Assembly: GCF_900113635.1 (NCBI RefSeq)
Contig: NZ_FOQA01000001.1
Coordinates: forward strand, 620,001 to 684,000
Direction: 5' to 3'
DNA length: 64,000 nucleotides
Origin: Tindallia magadiensis
Lineage (GTDB): Bacteria; Bacillota; Clostridia; Peptostreptococcales; Tindalliaceae
Positions 33,050-41,968 of this stretch are shown in pieces (the stretch's first letter is position 1; every line of letters begins with the position of its first letter). The notes below the pieces were generated by a model, which was given only the letters and a program-made list of their open reading frames with translations, was not told the origin of the DNA and did no database searches. Made by a program: the position numbers and the translations under genes.

Positions 33050-33577
33050 TCAAATCGATGCTTTTTTATTTTTCTGTAATTCAGCTACCTGTAACTGACT
33101 TTCATATAACTGATCTTGCAATTCTTTGATTACTTCGTTTGCTTTCGTTAACTGATCCTCTTTTTCCGTAAGTTTTCCTTGCATTTCCTGTACTTCTTTT
33201 TTTGTATCTTCTTCCTTTTTCCTCATCAGTGTAAGCTTGTTTTGCAGTGCTTTGCTATGTTCTTTTTCCTGATTTAAGGATTGATTTTTTTGGTGTAACT
33301 CTTTTTGAATAGGAAGAGTATCTTCTTTTTTTATTGGTGGTTCTTCTTTTGGTGTGGTTTTTTCTCTTTCTTTTTTAAGATATAGATCAGCTATATTAAT
33401 AGATGTTAATACAGCTACCATTGATAGACTTAGCTGTCGGTTGTTTTTAGCTATATCTTGCATTTTTTCATCCACAAAAGTTCCAATCCTAATCAAGTAC
33501 TCTTTCGATTCATTACCAACAATAGGATACTCCTGTCCATTAATTTTCATAATAACTCTATTTCTATTATCTGCCAA
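33050..33577 (-). CDS. zapA: Cell division protein ZapA
   Basis: FtsZ-ring stabilising protein. It has 175 residues. The N-terminal 95 residues are the ZapA domain (RVIMKINGQEYPIVGNESKEYLIRIGTFVDEKM). An unusually long K/E/Q coiled coil follows and roughly doubles the normal ~90-residue length. I chose TTG at 33577, six bases after GAGGGGTGG; a longer frame from 33613 has no ribosome binding site. Upstream of pheT in many Firmicutes the gene order pheT-zapA is conserved, as here. Confidence 0.87.
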   Translation of the reverse strand: MADNRNRVIMKINGQEYPIVGNESKEYLIRIGTFVDEKMQDIAKNNRQLSLSMVAVLTSINIADLYLKKEREKTTPKEEPPIKKEDTLPIQKELHQKNQSLNQEKEHSKALQNKLTLMRKKEEDTKKEVQEMQGKLTEKEDQLTKANEVIKELQDQLYESQLQVAELQKNKKASI

Positions 33578-33663
33578 CGACAACCACCCCTCGCCTGGAA
33601 ACTTTGCTTTCATTGTAGCATATTTTCAATAGTGTCGTACAGAAGATAGTTAGTTTCTGGATT

Positions 33664-36063
33664 CTACGCTCTTAATTTTGCACCAGTAGATTCTTCTAAT
33701 GCCTTCACTACATTTTTTGCAATTTTATCCACTTCTCCATCTTTCAGTGTTCTTTCTGGATGCCGGAAAGTCATGGTATAGGCAACGCTTTTCAAACCTT
33801 TTCCAATCTGATCTCCTTGATATATATCGAATAGTTGGAAGGATTCCATCCATTCACCGCCATGTTCCTTCAAAATATCTTCAATCGCTTTTACAGGTAT
33901 TGTTTCTTCTAATACTAGTGCTAAATCTCTTACAATAGAAGGGTATTTAGGTAAGGCTTTGTATTGTGGAGCAACGGAAGCCATATCCAGTAATAGATCA
34001 GCATTTAATTCAGCGATGTAACATCTTTCTTTGTCAAGATCATACTGCTGCCCTACTTTGGGATGGATTTCGCCTATATTACCAAGCAGTTTACCTTTAG
34101 CATAAATAGTGGCACACCTACCAGGATGATACGTTGGGTGGTTGGTTTCTGATTCATAAACTACTTCATTGATACCAATCTTCGCCAGTAAGAACTGTAC
34201 CACTCCTTTTAGTGTGAAAAAGTCCTCTTCCTTCCCAAAACTTCCAATCACAAGTTCTCGAACTTCTAGTGGAAGCGCATTTTCTTCTCCCATTTTAGCA
34301 TAAAAAACATTTCCTATTTCAAAAAGACGACCTTCGGTTACATTGCGATGAATATTTCTAGCCATTACCTCCATCATATTCGGTACAATAGTGGTTCTCA
34401 TTACACTGGTCTCATCACCTAGAGGATTTAATAATTTCACAAAATCTCTTTTAAAGCTGCCTGGCGCTATTCGAATGGCATCTACACTGGAGGGACTCAC
34501 AAATGAATAGGTTAGAGATTCAAAGCAGCCACAAGAAATTAACGCATCCTTAATCCTTTCTTCCATCTTTTGACGCTCCGATAAACCACCTACCATAATA
34601 TCCCCTTTCATCAAGGTAGGTTTAATTTTATCAAATCCATAAATTCTTCCTATTTCTTCGATAAAATCAGCTTCTTGTTGTAAATCTTTTCGAAAAGTGG
34701 GTACTGTGAGGCTTATTTTATCATCCACCACTTTTGATTGTATTTCTAATTTATTTAGTATTTTTACCATTTCTTCAACAGAAAGGTCGGTTCCTAATAA
34801 AGCGTTTACCCGGTCAGGTCGAAGAGTCGTTTCCATTTGCTTAACAGGATTTGGATATTCATCTAATACACCTTTATCAATCACGCCAACACCTAACTCT
34901 TCCATTAATTGACACGCTCGATTGGATGCAAGAAGACAGCCTTCAGGGTCCATGCCTTTTTCAAAGCGAGAAGATGCTTCCGTACGAAGCCCTAAGAGTT
35001 GAGACGTTTTTCGAATTCGCTCTTGATTAAAGTTTGCCGATTCCAAGATAATGGTATGAGTATCTTTTGTCACTTCTGACTCTTCACCACCCATAACACC
35101 AGCAATTCCCAAGGCTCCTTGTGAATCAGCGATTAAAGTCATTTCCGATGTTAAGTTTCTTTCCACTCCATCTAAAGTCTTAAAAACCTCTCCGTCTTTT
35201 GCCTGACGAACGATAATATGCTGATCTTTTATCTTATCAGCATCAAAAGCATGTAAGGGCTGCCCTGTCTCCAGCATGACATAGTTAGTAATATCTACCA
35301 CATTACTGATAGGCCTTATCCCTGCCTGAATAAGACGCTGTTGCATCCATTGTGGCGATGGGCCAATTTTTACATTGCTAATTCTTCTAGCGGTATATCG
35401 AGAACATCCTTCCAGATCTTCAATGGCTACTTTACTTTCTTTTTTCCAGTCTACGCCTTCTTCTTTCAAGGTAATTACCGGAAACTTCGTTTCTGTGTCC
35501 AACGTTGCAGCTGTTTCTCGGGCTAATCCCAACACACTCAAACAATCAGGTCGGTTAGAAGTAATCTCAAACTCAATGACCTTTTCTGCCACAGGAATCA
35601 CTTCTGTAAGCATTGCTCCTATTGGTGCTCCAGGATCTAAAATCCATATACCATCCTTAAACTCTTCCGGAATCATGTGCTTAGGAATCCCCAATTCATC
35701 TGGTGAACACATCATTCCTTGAGAAAGCTCTCCTCTAAAATCAGTTTCTTCAATGACCATTCCATTGGGAAGTTTTGTTCCTTCCACAGCTATAGGAATG
35801 AGATTCCCTTCTTCTATATTTTGAGCGCCCGTCACAATTTGCAGTGTTTTGTTACCTGTCGTTACTTGTGCAATAACCAGTTTATCAGCTCTTGGATGAA
35901 CGTCTATTTTAGTGATTTTTCCCACAATAATTCTATCCAGTCCTTCTCCCCACCGCTTAACTTCTTCTACGTTAGATCCGGACATCGTCATTTTATCCGC
36001 TAGTTCATCTACATCAACATTCACGTTTACATATTCTTTTAACCATTTTACCGGTACAAGCAT
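33664..36063 (-). CDS. pheT: Phenylalanyl-tRNA synthetase beta subunit
   Basis: A 799-residue beta subunit of the (alpha-beta)2 synthetase. In order: N-terminal tRNA-binding EMAP-like domain (residues 40-150, RIIVGKITKIDVHPRADKL), B3/B4 editing domain (about 205-375), B5 DNA-binding-like domain (about 405-470), the catalytic-like core, and C-terminal anticodon-binding FDX-ACB domain (about 705-797, PKYPSIVRDLALVLEE). GGAGG precedes the ATG. It lies 36 bases after pheS under the same T-box. Confidence 0.97.
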   Translation of the reverse strand: MLVPVKWLKEYVNVNVDVDELADKMTMSGSNVEEVKRWGEGLDRIIVGKITKIDVHPRADKLVIAQVTTGNKTLQIVTGAQNIEEGNLIPIAVEGTKLPNGMVIEETDFRGELSQGMMCSPDELGIPKHMIPEEFKDGIWILDPGAPIGAMLTEVIPVAEKVIEFEITSNRPDCLSVLGLARETAATLDTETKFPVITLKEEGVDWKKESKVAIEDLEGCSRYTARRISNVKIGPSPQWMQQRLIQAGIRPISNVVDITNYVMLETGQPLHAFDADKIKDQHIIVRQAKDGEVFKTLDGVERNLTSEMTLIADSQGALGIAGVMGGEESEVTKDTHTIILESANFNQERIRKTSQLLGLRTEASSRFEKGMDPEGCLLASNRACQLMEELGVGVIDKGVLDEYPNPVKQMETTLRPDRVNALLGTDLSVEEMVKILNKLEIQSKVVDDKISLTVPTFRKDLQQEADFIEEIGRIYGFDKIKPTLMKGDIMVGGLSERQKMEERIKDALISCGCFESLTYSFVSPSSVDAIRIAPGSFKRDFVKLLNPLGDETSVMRTTIVPNMMEVMARNIHRNVTEGRLFEIGNVFYAKMGEENALPLEVRELVIGSFGKEEDFFTLKGVVQFLLAKIGINEVVYESETNHPTYHPGRCATIYAKGKLLGNIGEIHPKVGQQYDLDKERCYIAELNADLLLDMASVAPQYKALPKYPSIVRDLALVLEETIPVKAIEDILKEHGGEWMESFQLFDIYQGDQIGKGLKSVAYTMTFRHPERTLKDGEVDKIAKNVVKALEESTGAKLRA

Positions 36064-36099
36064 TATTCAAATCCTCCTTTGAATATAACAATGTTTTTC

Positions 36100-37119
36100 T
36101 TAAAACTGGTTCAGAAAACGGATGTCATTTTCATATAATAATCGAATATCATCAATACCATACTTTTGCATCGCTATCCGATCAATGCCCATTCCAAAAG
36201 CCCATCCACTATATTTTTCTGGGTCAATCCCACAATTTTTCAATACATTGGGGTGAACCATTCCAGAACCCAGCATCTCAATCCATCCGCTGCCTTTACA
36301 CATCGGGCAGCCTTTACCCTGGCATTTGAAGCAGGTAACATCTACTTCAGCGCTTGGTTCTGTAAAGGGAAAGTAATGGGGACGAAATTTTGTTCGTGTA
36401 TGCTCTCCAAAAAGATGTTTTGCAAAAATTTCAAGACTTCCCTTCAAATCACCAAGTGTACTCTTTTCATCAATCACTAATCCTTCAAGCTGGTTAAACA
36501 TTGGTGAATGAGTGGCATCAGGTGTATCGTTTCGAAAACATCGTCCAGGGGAAATAACTCGTATCGGTGGTTTGTTTTGTTTCATGACTCGAACCTGTAC
36601 CGGAGATGTTTGTGTACGTAAAATCGTATCTTCGTTTATATAAAACGTATCCGAAAAATCTCTGGAAGGATGGTTTGGCGGGGCATTTAACATATCAAAG
36701 TTATTACTGACAGTTTCCACTTCAGGTCCTTCCACCACCGTAAAACCCATTCCAATAAATACTTCTTTTAATTCATCCAGAGCCTGCGTTAAAGGATGTC
36801 TTGATCCACGAACCGGTGGATTTCCAGGCATGGTTACATCGATTATTTCTTTCGTCAGTCTTTCTTCCATGGCCTCCGAATGAATACGTTCTTTTGTCTC
36901 GCTAATGGCTTTTTCAAGAGACTCCCGAACTTCATTGGCAATTTGACCAACGACAGGTCTTTCTTCCTTAGGAAGACTTCCCATACTTCGCAAAACTTCG
37001 GTTAAAGCTCCTTTTTTACCTAAGTACTTTACTCGAATATCTTCTACTTCTTTTGCTTCTTTTACCGTTTCCAAAAGTTCTGCAGCCTCTTGCTGAAGTT
37101 GTTTCAGTTTTTCTTTCAT
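36100..37119 (-). CDS. pheS: Phenylalanyl-tRNA synthetase alpha subunit
   Basis: Catalytic subunit of 339 residues from ATG at 37119 with AAGGAG upstream. It has an N-terminal coiled coil (1-85) and a class II core: motif 1 region HPLTQALDELKEVFIGMGF, motif 2 ISPGRCFRNDTPDATH, and motif 3 SGWAFGMGIDRIAM. A CFKCQGKGCPMCKGSG cysteine cluster precedes motif 3, as in other clostridial PheS. It is controlled by a Phe T-box leader directly upstream. Confidence 0.97.
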   Translation of the reverse strand: MKEKLKQLQQEAAELLETVKEAKEVEDIRVKYLGKKGALTEVLRSMGSLPKEERPVVGQIANEVRESLEKAISETKERIHSEAMEERLTKEIIDVTMPGNPPVRGSRHPLTQALDELKEVFIGMGFTVVEGPEVETVSNNFDMLNAPPNHPSRDFSDTFYINEDTILRTQTSPVQVRVMKQNKPPIRVISPGRCFRNDTPDATHSPMFNQLEGLVIDEKSTLGDLKGSLEIFAKHLFGEHTRTKFRPHYFPFTEPSAEVDVTCFKCQGKGCPMCKGSGWIEMLGSGMVHPNVLKNCGIDPEKYSGWAFGMGIDRIAMQKYGIDDIRLLYENDIRFLNQF

Positions 37120-37164
37120 GTTGAAATGACTCTCCTTCCTTATTAAAAACTGATCATCAAAAAC

Positions 37165-37428
37165 CAAAAAAACTTTCATCCATCAAGGGACGAAAGCTGC
37201 TCCGCGGTACCACCCTAATAGCATAGTTTTACTCTATGCCACTTAAAGATGATAACGGGTTCTTCCCGCCGAGTGCCTACTATTGATTCAACACCGGTGC
37301 TCCTGAGTGAACTTCCGTTGTAATTCTTCCAGGTGCTCACAGCCTAGGCAACCTTTCTCTGCAGGAAGAAATTTTCAACATACTCTCTCAATCATCGCTT
37401 TATATGTCATTTCTAAATCTATAAATTT
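37165..37428 (-). ncRNA. T-box riboswitch, Phe specifier, upstream of pheST
   Basis: The minus-strand leader has stem I with GATTGAGAGAGTATG, specifier bulge GGAAG-TTC-A with TTC at 37309-37311, and the T-box AGGGTGGTACCGCGG at 37202-37216. The terminator CTTTCGTCC/GGATGAAAG is followed by a T run (37165-37196). UGGU matches discriminator A of tRNA-Phe. Uncharged tRNA-Phe would favour the antiterminator and raise pheST. Confidence 0.95.
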
Positions 37429-37434
37429 CTCAAC

Positions 37435-37463
37435 ATTATAGCATAGTTTCTGTTTTTCGACAA
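37435..37463 (-). promoter_or_regulatory. Promoter of the pheST T-box transcript
   Basis: TTGTCG at 37458-37463, a 17-base spacer and TATAAT at 37435-37440 on the minus strand. The -10 box overlaps the TAA stop of the upstream methyltransferase gene. Confidence 0.7.
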
Positions 37464-38254
37464 GAAGCGGACAGGTGAAACATTAAAATACTACCTGCTA
37501 TTGCCGCATTCACCGATTGTGTTTTTCCAAGCATTGGAATGGTAACCGTCTGATGAACTTCCGTTAATATATCAGGTCGAATTCCTTTTGATTCATTACC
37601 AATAATCAAAGCTGTCGGTGTTCGATAATTCACCTGAGTATACGGTATTCCATTTTGTAATGCCGCTCCCAGAATTTGGTATTCTTGCGCTTCCATGATG
37701 CTAAGTATCTCTCTGAACGATGGTGCTTCCACTACTGGTAAAAAAAGCATCGCACCGGTGGCTGCCCGAATACATTTTGAACTATATGGATCGGTGCAGC
37801 CTGCTGTAAGAACAACCGCATCAAAACCAGCTGCATCAGCTGATCGTATTAATGTTCCCATATTCCCTGGATCTTGAATGGCATCAAGGATCAACACATA
37901 AGCGCTATTCTCTAAAACCTGCTTTACTTCATGCACCGGCATGGATACAATGGCAACAATACCCTGCGGGGTCGATGTGTCCGCAATTTTTTTCATTACA
38001 ACTTCCGTCACATGTAACGTGTTAATCTTTTCATCTTCTAACCGTTGGATCAGGCTTTTCCCATCTGTTGAGCACTTTATTTTTTCCTCATAAAAAACAC
38101 ATTCGATCGATGAAGGGTTTTTCAAGGCATCTTTAATCCCATAAATTCCTTCTAGTAAAAACTGTTGGCTTTTTTTTCTATGCTTTCTCAAGTGAAGCGT
38201 CGCAGCTTTTTTTACCATGATGTTCGAAGTGCTTTGGATTGTTTTCTCTTTCAT
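37436..38254 (-). CDS. TrmH/SpoU-family RNA 2'-O-methyltransferase
   Basis: An AdoMet-dependent rRNA or tRNA ribose methyltransferase of 272 residues. The N-terminal substrate-binding domain (1-110) begins with VKKAATLHLRKHRKKSQQFLLEG. The SPOUT knot domain has LDAIQDPGNMGTLIRSADAAGFD near residue 125, LIIGNESKGIR near 217, and TIPMLGKTQSVNAAIAGSILM near 237: motifs 1, 2 and 3. ATG at 38254 with AAGGATG upstream. In Firmicutes this gene often sits between rplT and pheS, as here. The RNA target cannot be told from sequence. Confidence 0.92.
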   Translation of the reverse strand: MKEKTIQSTSNIMVKKAATLHLRKHRKKSQQFLLEGIYGIKDALKNPSSIECVFYEEKIKCSTDGKSLIQRLEDEKINTLHVTEVVMKKIADTSTPQGIVAIVSMPVHEVKQVLENSAYVLILDAIQDPGNMGTLIRSADAAGFDAVVLTAGCTDPYSSKCIRAATGAMLFLPVVEAPSFREILSIMEAQEYQILGAALQNGIPYTQVNYRTPTALIIGNESKGIRPDILTEVHQTVTIPMLGKTQSVNAAIAGSILMFHLSASCRKTETML

Positions 38255-38336
38255 TAGCAACATCCTTGTGATTTTAATAAAAAATGAATATAAAACAAAG
38301 CCCAAAGGGTATAAGGTCCACTTTGGGTTTTTATCA

Positions 38337-38696
38337 TTACGCGTTTAATTTTTCTTTTGACAATTCTACCAGCTGTGCAAATCCATTTTTGTCATGAACT
38401 GCCATTTCGGAAAGCATTTTACGATTCATTTCTACGCCTGCCAGTTTAAGACCATTCATAAAACGAGAATAAGACATACCGTTTACTCTAGCTGCAGCGT
38501 TAATTCTTGTAATCCACAACTTTCTAAAATCTCTCTTTTTAAGTTTTCTACCTTTATAAGCATGGCTTAACGCTTTAATAACCGTAGCATTTGCTGTCTT
38601 AAACAACTTGCTTCTGGCTCCACGATAACCTTTTGCTAATTTCAATATTTTTTTATGTTTTTTCTTGGCGTTTACCGCCTTTTTTACTCTGGCCAT
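38337..38696 (-). CDS. rplT: 50S ribosomal protein L20
   Basis: A 119-residue primary 23S rRNA-binding protein. It begins [19 protein letters not shown], and [13 protein letters not shown] and [11 protein letters not shown] are family signatures. Last gene of infC-rpmI-rplT. L20 can autoregulate this operon in Firmicutes through the leader. Confidence 0.98.
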   Translation of the reverse strand: MARVKKAVNAKKKHKKILKLAKGYRGARSKLFKTANATVIKALSHAYKGRKLKKRDFRKLWITRINAAARVNGMSYSRFMNGLKLAGVEMNRKMLSEMAVHDKNGFAQLVELSKEKLNA

Positions 38697-38722
38697 GATT
38701 GATTTCCTCCTTAGCTAATCTT

Positions 38723-38911
38723 TTAGATCATTTCTCTGATTTTTTTCAATTCACCTTTAAACACAGTCGCTGGTTTTCTCAGCTTTCTTTTACGCTTTGC
38801 CGATTTTTTCGTCAGAATATGACTTTTAAACGCTTTTGCTCGTTTTAATAATCCTGATTTTGTTTTTTTGAACCGCTTAGCAGCGCCTCGATGACTTTTC
38901 ATTTTTGGCAT
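38723..38911 (-). CDS. rpmI: 50S ribosomal protein L35
   Basis: A 62-residue, highly basic ribosomal protein starting [17 protein letters not shown], the L35 signature. It lies 30 bases after infC and 26 before rplT. Confidence 0.98.
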   Translation of the reverse strand: MPKMKSHRGAAKRFKKTKSGLLKRAKAFKSHILTKKSAKRKRKLRKPATVFKGELKKIREMI

Positions 38912-38941
38912 AACATTTCCTCCTTAAATAAGTAATACTCT

Positions 38942-39451
38942 CTATTGAGCCTTAGGGACAAGAAACATAATTAATTGTCGCCCTTCCATTTTTGCTGCTT
39001 TTTCAACAACCGTATGCTCTGCCATCATTTCTTTAAATTCATCCATTACTTTACGACCCAGCCCTATATTGCTTAACTGACGACCTCTAAACCGTAACGT
39101 AACTTTTACTTTGTCTCCATTTTTAATGAATTTAATGGCCTGATTGGCTTTCACCTGCATATCATGTTCTTCGATGTTTGGACTTAACCGAATTTCTTTA
39201 ATGTTGATTACTTTTTGGTTTTTCTTTGCTTCTTTTTCTTTTTTTGCCTGTTCATACTTATACTTGCCATAGTCCATAATCCGGCATACTGGCGGTTTTG
39301 CCTGGGGCGCTACTTTTACCAAATCTAAACTTTTATCGTCCGCCATCTTTTGTGCTTCTTTTGTGGAAACTATTCCCATCTGTTCGCCTTCCGAATCAAT
39401 CAGTCTTACTTCTTTTTCTCTGATTTCCTCATTGATTTGAAGTTCTTTAAT
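38942..39451 (-). CDS. infC: Translation initiation factor IF-3 with AUU start
   Basis: Prevents subunit reassociation and checks start codons on the 30S subunit. The first ATG (39379) would give a truncated protein. Homology to IF-3 continues upstream as KELQINEEIREKEVRLIDSE to an ATT at 39451, 10 bases after AAGGAGG; another in-frame ATT lies at 39457, 4 bases after it. AUU starts are the classical infC feature used for autoregulation. The product from 39451 has 169 residues, with an N-domain (to about 75), linker with KEKEAKKNQK, and a C-domain (NIEEHDMQVKANQAIKFIKNGDKVKV). Confidence 0.93.
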   Translation of the reverse strand: MKELQINEEIREKEVRLIDSEGEQMGIVSTKEAQKMADDKSLDLVKVAPQAKPPVCRIMDYGKYKYEQAKKEKEAKKNQKVINIKEIRLSPNIEEHDMQVKANQAIKFIKNGDKVKVTLRFRGRQLSNIGLGRKVMDEFKEMMAEHTVVEKAAKMEGRQLIMFLVPKAQ

Positions 39452-39528
39452 CGTAATGGCACCTCCTTGAATACTTTGTGGATAACAGAATTAGAACGAG
39501 TCACACATGACCTATATTTATGACATAT

Positions 39529-39675
39529 AAAAGCGGATGGTTTATTTGCCATCCGCCTCATAGACATTAACACATTACACGCTGAAAAATACATCTTTTT
39601 CGTAGTCATGTCATCTATTGACCCTGTCGAGCTTTGCTGCAGGGTGAGAAACGGATCGTTCTACTTTGTTTATAG
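39529..39675 (-). ncRNA. infC operon leader with attenuator (candidate L20-type leader)
   Basis: About 220 nt separate the promoter from infC. The leader has an ACCCTG/CAGGGT stem (39621-39626 and 39640-39645), then GCGGATGG/CCATCCGC (39533-39540 and 39549-39556) followed by TTTTATAT on the minus strand, an intrinsic terminator about 75 nt before the start. A premature terminator here fits ribosomal-protein (L20) leader control known in Firmicutes. I cannot confirm the L20-binding fold. Confidence 0.6.
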
Positions 39676-39681
39676 ATTAGA

Positions 39682-39710
39682 ATTGTACCATTTCTCTATA
39701 CATAAGTCAA
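39682..39710 (-). promoter_or_regulatory. Promoter of infC-rpmI-rplT
   Basis: TTGACT at 39705-39710, a 17-base spacer and TACAAT at 39682-39687 on the minus strand, just after the thrS stop. Confidence 0.85.
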
Positions 39711-39729
39711 GTACTTTATCAACAGATAT

Positions 39730-41661
39730 TTAATCTTCTAATTCTATTCTCAACTCTTTCGTTTTTATTTTTTCTTTTACCTGTTTTAGGAAGTTCTCCG
39801 GTTTGATAGCACCAATTTCTCCACCATCTCTGATTCTAAGGTTTAAGGTTTCACTCTCCAGTTCTCTATCCCCAATAATAAGCATATAAGGTACTTTTTG
39901 AAGTTGTGCTTCCCGCACTTTGTAACCTATTTTCTCATTACGATCATCCAACTCAACACGAATCCCTTCATTTAGCAACTGGTCACGTAATTTTTTAGCA
40001 TATTCCATCTGGTTATCTGAAATAGGCATAATGCGAGCCTGCACCGGCGATAACCAAAGTGGAAATTTGCCGGCAAAGTGTTCTATTAAAATACCTATAA
40101 AGCGTTCAATACTTCCAAAAATCACTCGATGAATCATAATAGGTCGATGCTTTTCTCCATCAGAACCAATGTAGTTAAGGTCAAAACGTTGTGGCATTTG
40201 GAAATCCAATTGAATCGTTCCACATTGCCATGTTCTGCCTAAACAATCCTCCAAGTGGAAATCAATTTTGGGTCCATAAAACGCACCATCACCTTCGTTA
40301 ATCTTATACATTAAGTCGCGTTCCTCCAGCGCCTCTTTCAGCGCATCGATGGCCATATTCCACTCTTCTTCAGTTCCCATCGATTTTTCTGGCCGTGTCG
40401 ATAGTTCTACATGAAACTTAAAGCCGAACATATTATATACATGATCGACAAAATCAATCACACCAATGATTTCATCTTTAATCTGTTCTGGCAGCATGAA
40501 AATATGAGCATCATCCTGTGTAAAGCATCGAACCCGCATCAGTCCATGTAAAACCCCTGACATTTCATGACGATGAACTAGTCCCAGCTCACCCATTCGG
40601 ATAGGAAAGTCTCTATAGCTATACATTTTTCTTTTATATACTAATACAGCTCCTGGGCAGTTCATTGGTTTAACGGCATAATCCATCTCATCAATTTTAG
40701 TAAAATACATGTTTTCCTGATAATGCTCCCAATGACCTGACTGATGCCATAAATCTTCATTAAGAATAATCGGTGTTCTTATTTCATCGTAACCACGCTG
40801 TACATGGGCCTGTCTCCAGAAATTTTCTAATTCATTACGAATGACCATTCCTTTTGGGTGGAAAAAGGGAAATCCCGGTCCTTCTTCTAATAAACTGAAG
40901 AGATCCATTTCTTTTCCAATTTTTCGATGGTCTCTTTTTTTTGCTTCTTCTATTTTTTCCAGATACTCTGTTAACTCTTTTTTCTTTTCAAAGGCGGTTC
41001 CATAAATTCGTTGAAGCATTTTATTTTTTTCGCTGCCTCGCCAGTAAGCACCTGCAACGCTTAATAGTTTAATCGCCTTCACTCTTCCCGTTGATAATAC
41101 ATGTGGTCCTGCACAGAGATCTGCAAATTCACCTTGTTTATAGAAAGAAATAATTTCATCTTCCGGAAGTTCTTCAATTAGCTCAACCTTGTATGGCTCA
41201 CCTGCTTTTTTTACATATTCTATCGCTTCATCTCTTGGCAATTCAAAACGTTCAACAGGTAAATCTTCCTTTACAATTTTTTGCATTTCTTTTTCAATTT
41301 TTTCTAAATCTTCAGGACCAAAGGTATGCTCTGTGTCAAAATCGTAATAAAAACCATCTTTGATCGCAGGACCTATGGCAAGCTTTGTTTCTGGGTACAA
41401 TCTTTTTACAGCCTGTGCCAAAATATGGGATCCTGTATGCCTTAAAAATATTTTTCCATTTTCTTCTTCAAATTTCAAAAGATTTAGTTCAACATCTTCT
41501 TCCAATTGATCTTGATAACCCACCGGCTCACCGTTTATTTCTCCACCAATAGCCGCTTTTGCAAGGCCTTTACTAATACCCTCTGCTACTTCTATCACCT
41601 TGACTCCTTTAGGGTATTCTTTAACCGTTCCGTCTTTCAAAGTTACTTTTATTGTTTCCAT
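39730..41661 (-). CDS. thrS: Threonyl-tRNA synthetase
   Basis: A 643-residue class II synthetase with editing. It has an N-terminal TGS domain (1-62) and an editing domain with HTGSHILAQAVKRLYP (HxxxH) and CAGPHV (CxxxH) motifs. The catalytic core has MNCPGAVLVYK, MRVRCFTQDDAHIF and FGSIERFIGILIEH. A C-terminal anticodon-binding domain spans about 540-640. GGAGG precedes the ATG. It is controlled by its own T-box leader with a Thr specifier. I see no terminator between thrS and the infC promoter. Confidence 0.98.
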   Translation of the reverse strand: METIKVTLKDGTVKEYPKGVKVIEVAEGISKGLAKAAIGGEINGEPVGYQDQLEEDVELNLLKFEEENGKIFLRHTGSHILAQAVKRLYPETKLAIGPAIKDGFYYDFDTEHTFGPEDLEKIEKEMQKIVKEDLPVERFELPRDEAIEYVKKAGEPYKVELIEELPEDEIISFYKQGEFADLCAGPHVLSTGRVKAIKLLSVAGAYWRGSEKNKMLQRIYGTAFEKKKELTEYLEKIEEAKKRDHRKIGKEMDLFSLLEEGPGFPFFHPKGMVIRNELENFWRQAHVQRGYDEIRTPIILNEDLWHQSGHWEHYQENMYFTKIDEMDYAVKPMNCPGAVLVYKRKMYSYRDFPIRMGELGLVHRHEMSGVLHGLMRVRCFTQDDAHIFMLPEQIKDEIIGVIDFVDHVYNMFGFKFHVELSTRPEKSMGTEEEWNMAIDALKEALEERDLMYKINEGDGAFYGPKIDFHLEDCLGRTWQCGTIQLDFQMPQRFDLNYIGSDGEKHRPIMIHRVIFGSIERFIGILIEHFAGKFPLWLSPVQARIMPISDNQMEYAKKLRDQLLNEGIRVELDDRNEKIGYKVREAQLQKVPYMLIIGDRELESETLNLRIRDGGEIGAIKPENFLKQVKEKIKTKELRIELED

Positions 41662-41698
41662 GTTTATCCTCCTATCTGATTTTCTTTTATCAAAAACT

Positions 41699-41932
41699 CA
41701 AAAAATCCTTTCCCCTAAAACATCAGGGCGAAAAGGATTCCGCGGTTCCACCTGATTGAAGCATTTTACGCTCCACTCATTATGATGATATCGGGATCAC
41801 CGGCTTTAAAAGCTACTCGTAAATGGTTTTCAGCAATACTTGCAATAAAATGCTTCCAGCCATGGCATTTTTTCTCTGGCATGCAGTTCTTTGCTTACTC
41901 TTTTTACTTTATCGTATTATCTATTTTCATGA
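41699..41932 (-). ncRNA. T-box riboswitch, Thr specifier, upstream of thrS
   Basis: The minus-strand leader has a stem I base GTAAA pairing with TTTAC. The specifier bulge GAAA-ACC-A puts ACC at 41825-41827. T-box AGGTGGAACCGCGG is at 41740-41753. The terminator AATCCTTT...AAAGGATT (41704-41739) is followed by a T run. UGGA would pair with discriminator U, as in Firmicute tRNA-Thr. Confidence 0.93.
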
Positions 41933-41938
41933 TAATTT

Positions 41939-41968
41939 ATTATACCGATAATTTTATTATTTTGTCAA
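41939..41968 (-). promoter_or_regulatory. Promoter of the thrS T-box transcript
   Basis: Consensus TTGACA at 41963-41968, an 18-base spacer and TATAAT at 41939-41944 on the minus strand. The TGA stop of the upstream DUF445 gene lies inside the -35 hexamer. Confidence 0.85.

Noticed and set aside
39406-39609. 67-codon minus-strand frame in the infC leader
   Set aside because: It is out of frame with infC, crosses the attenuator hairpin and overlaps the real infC start.
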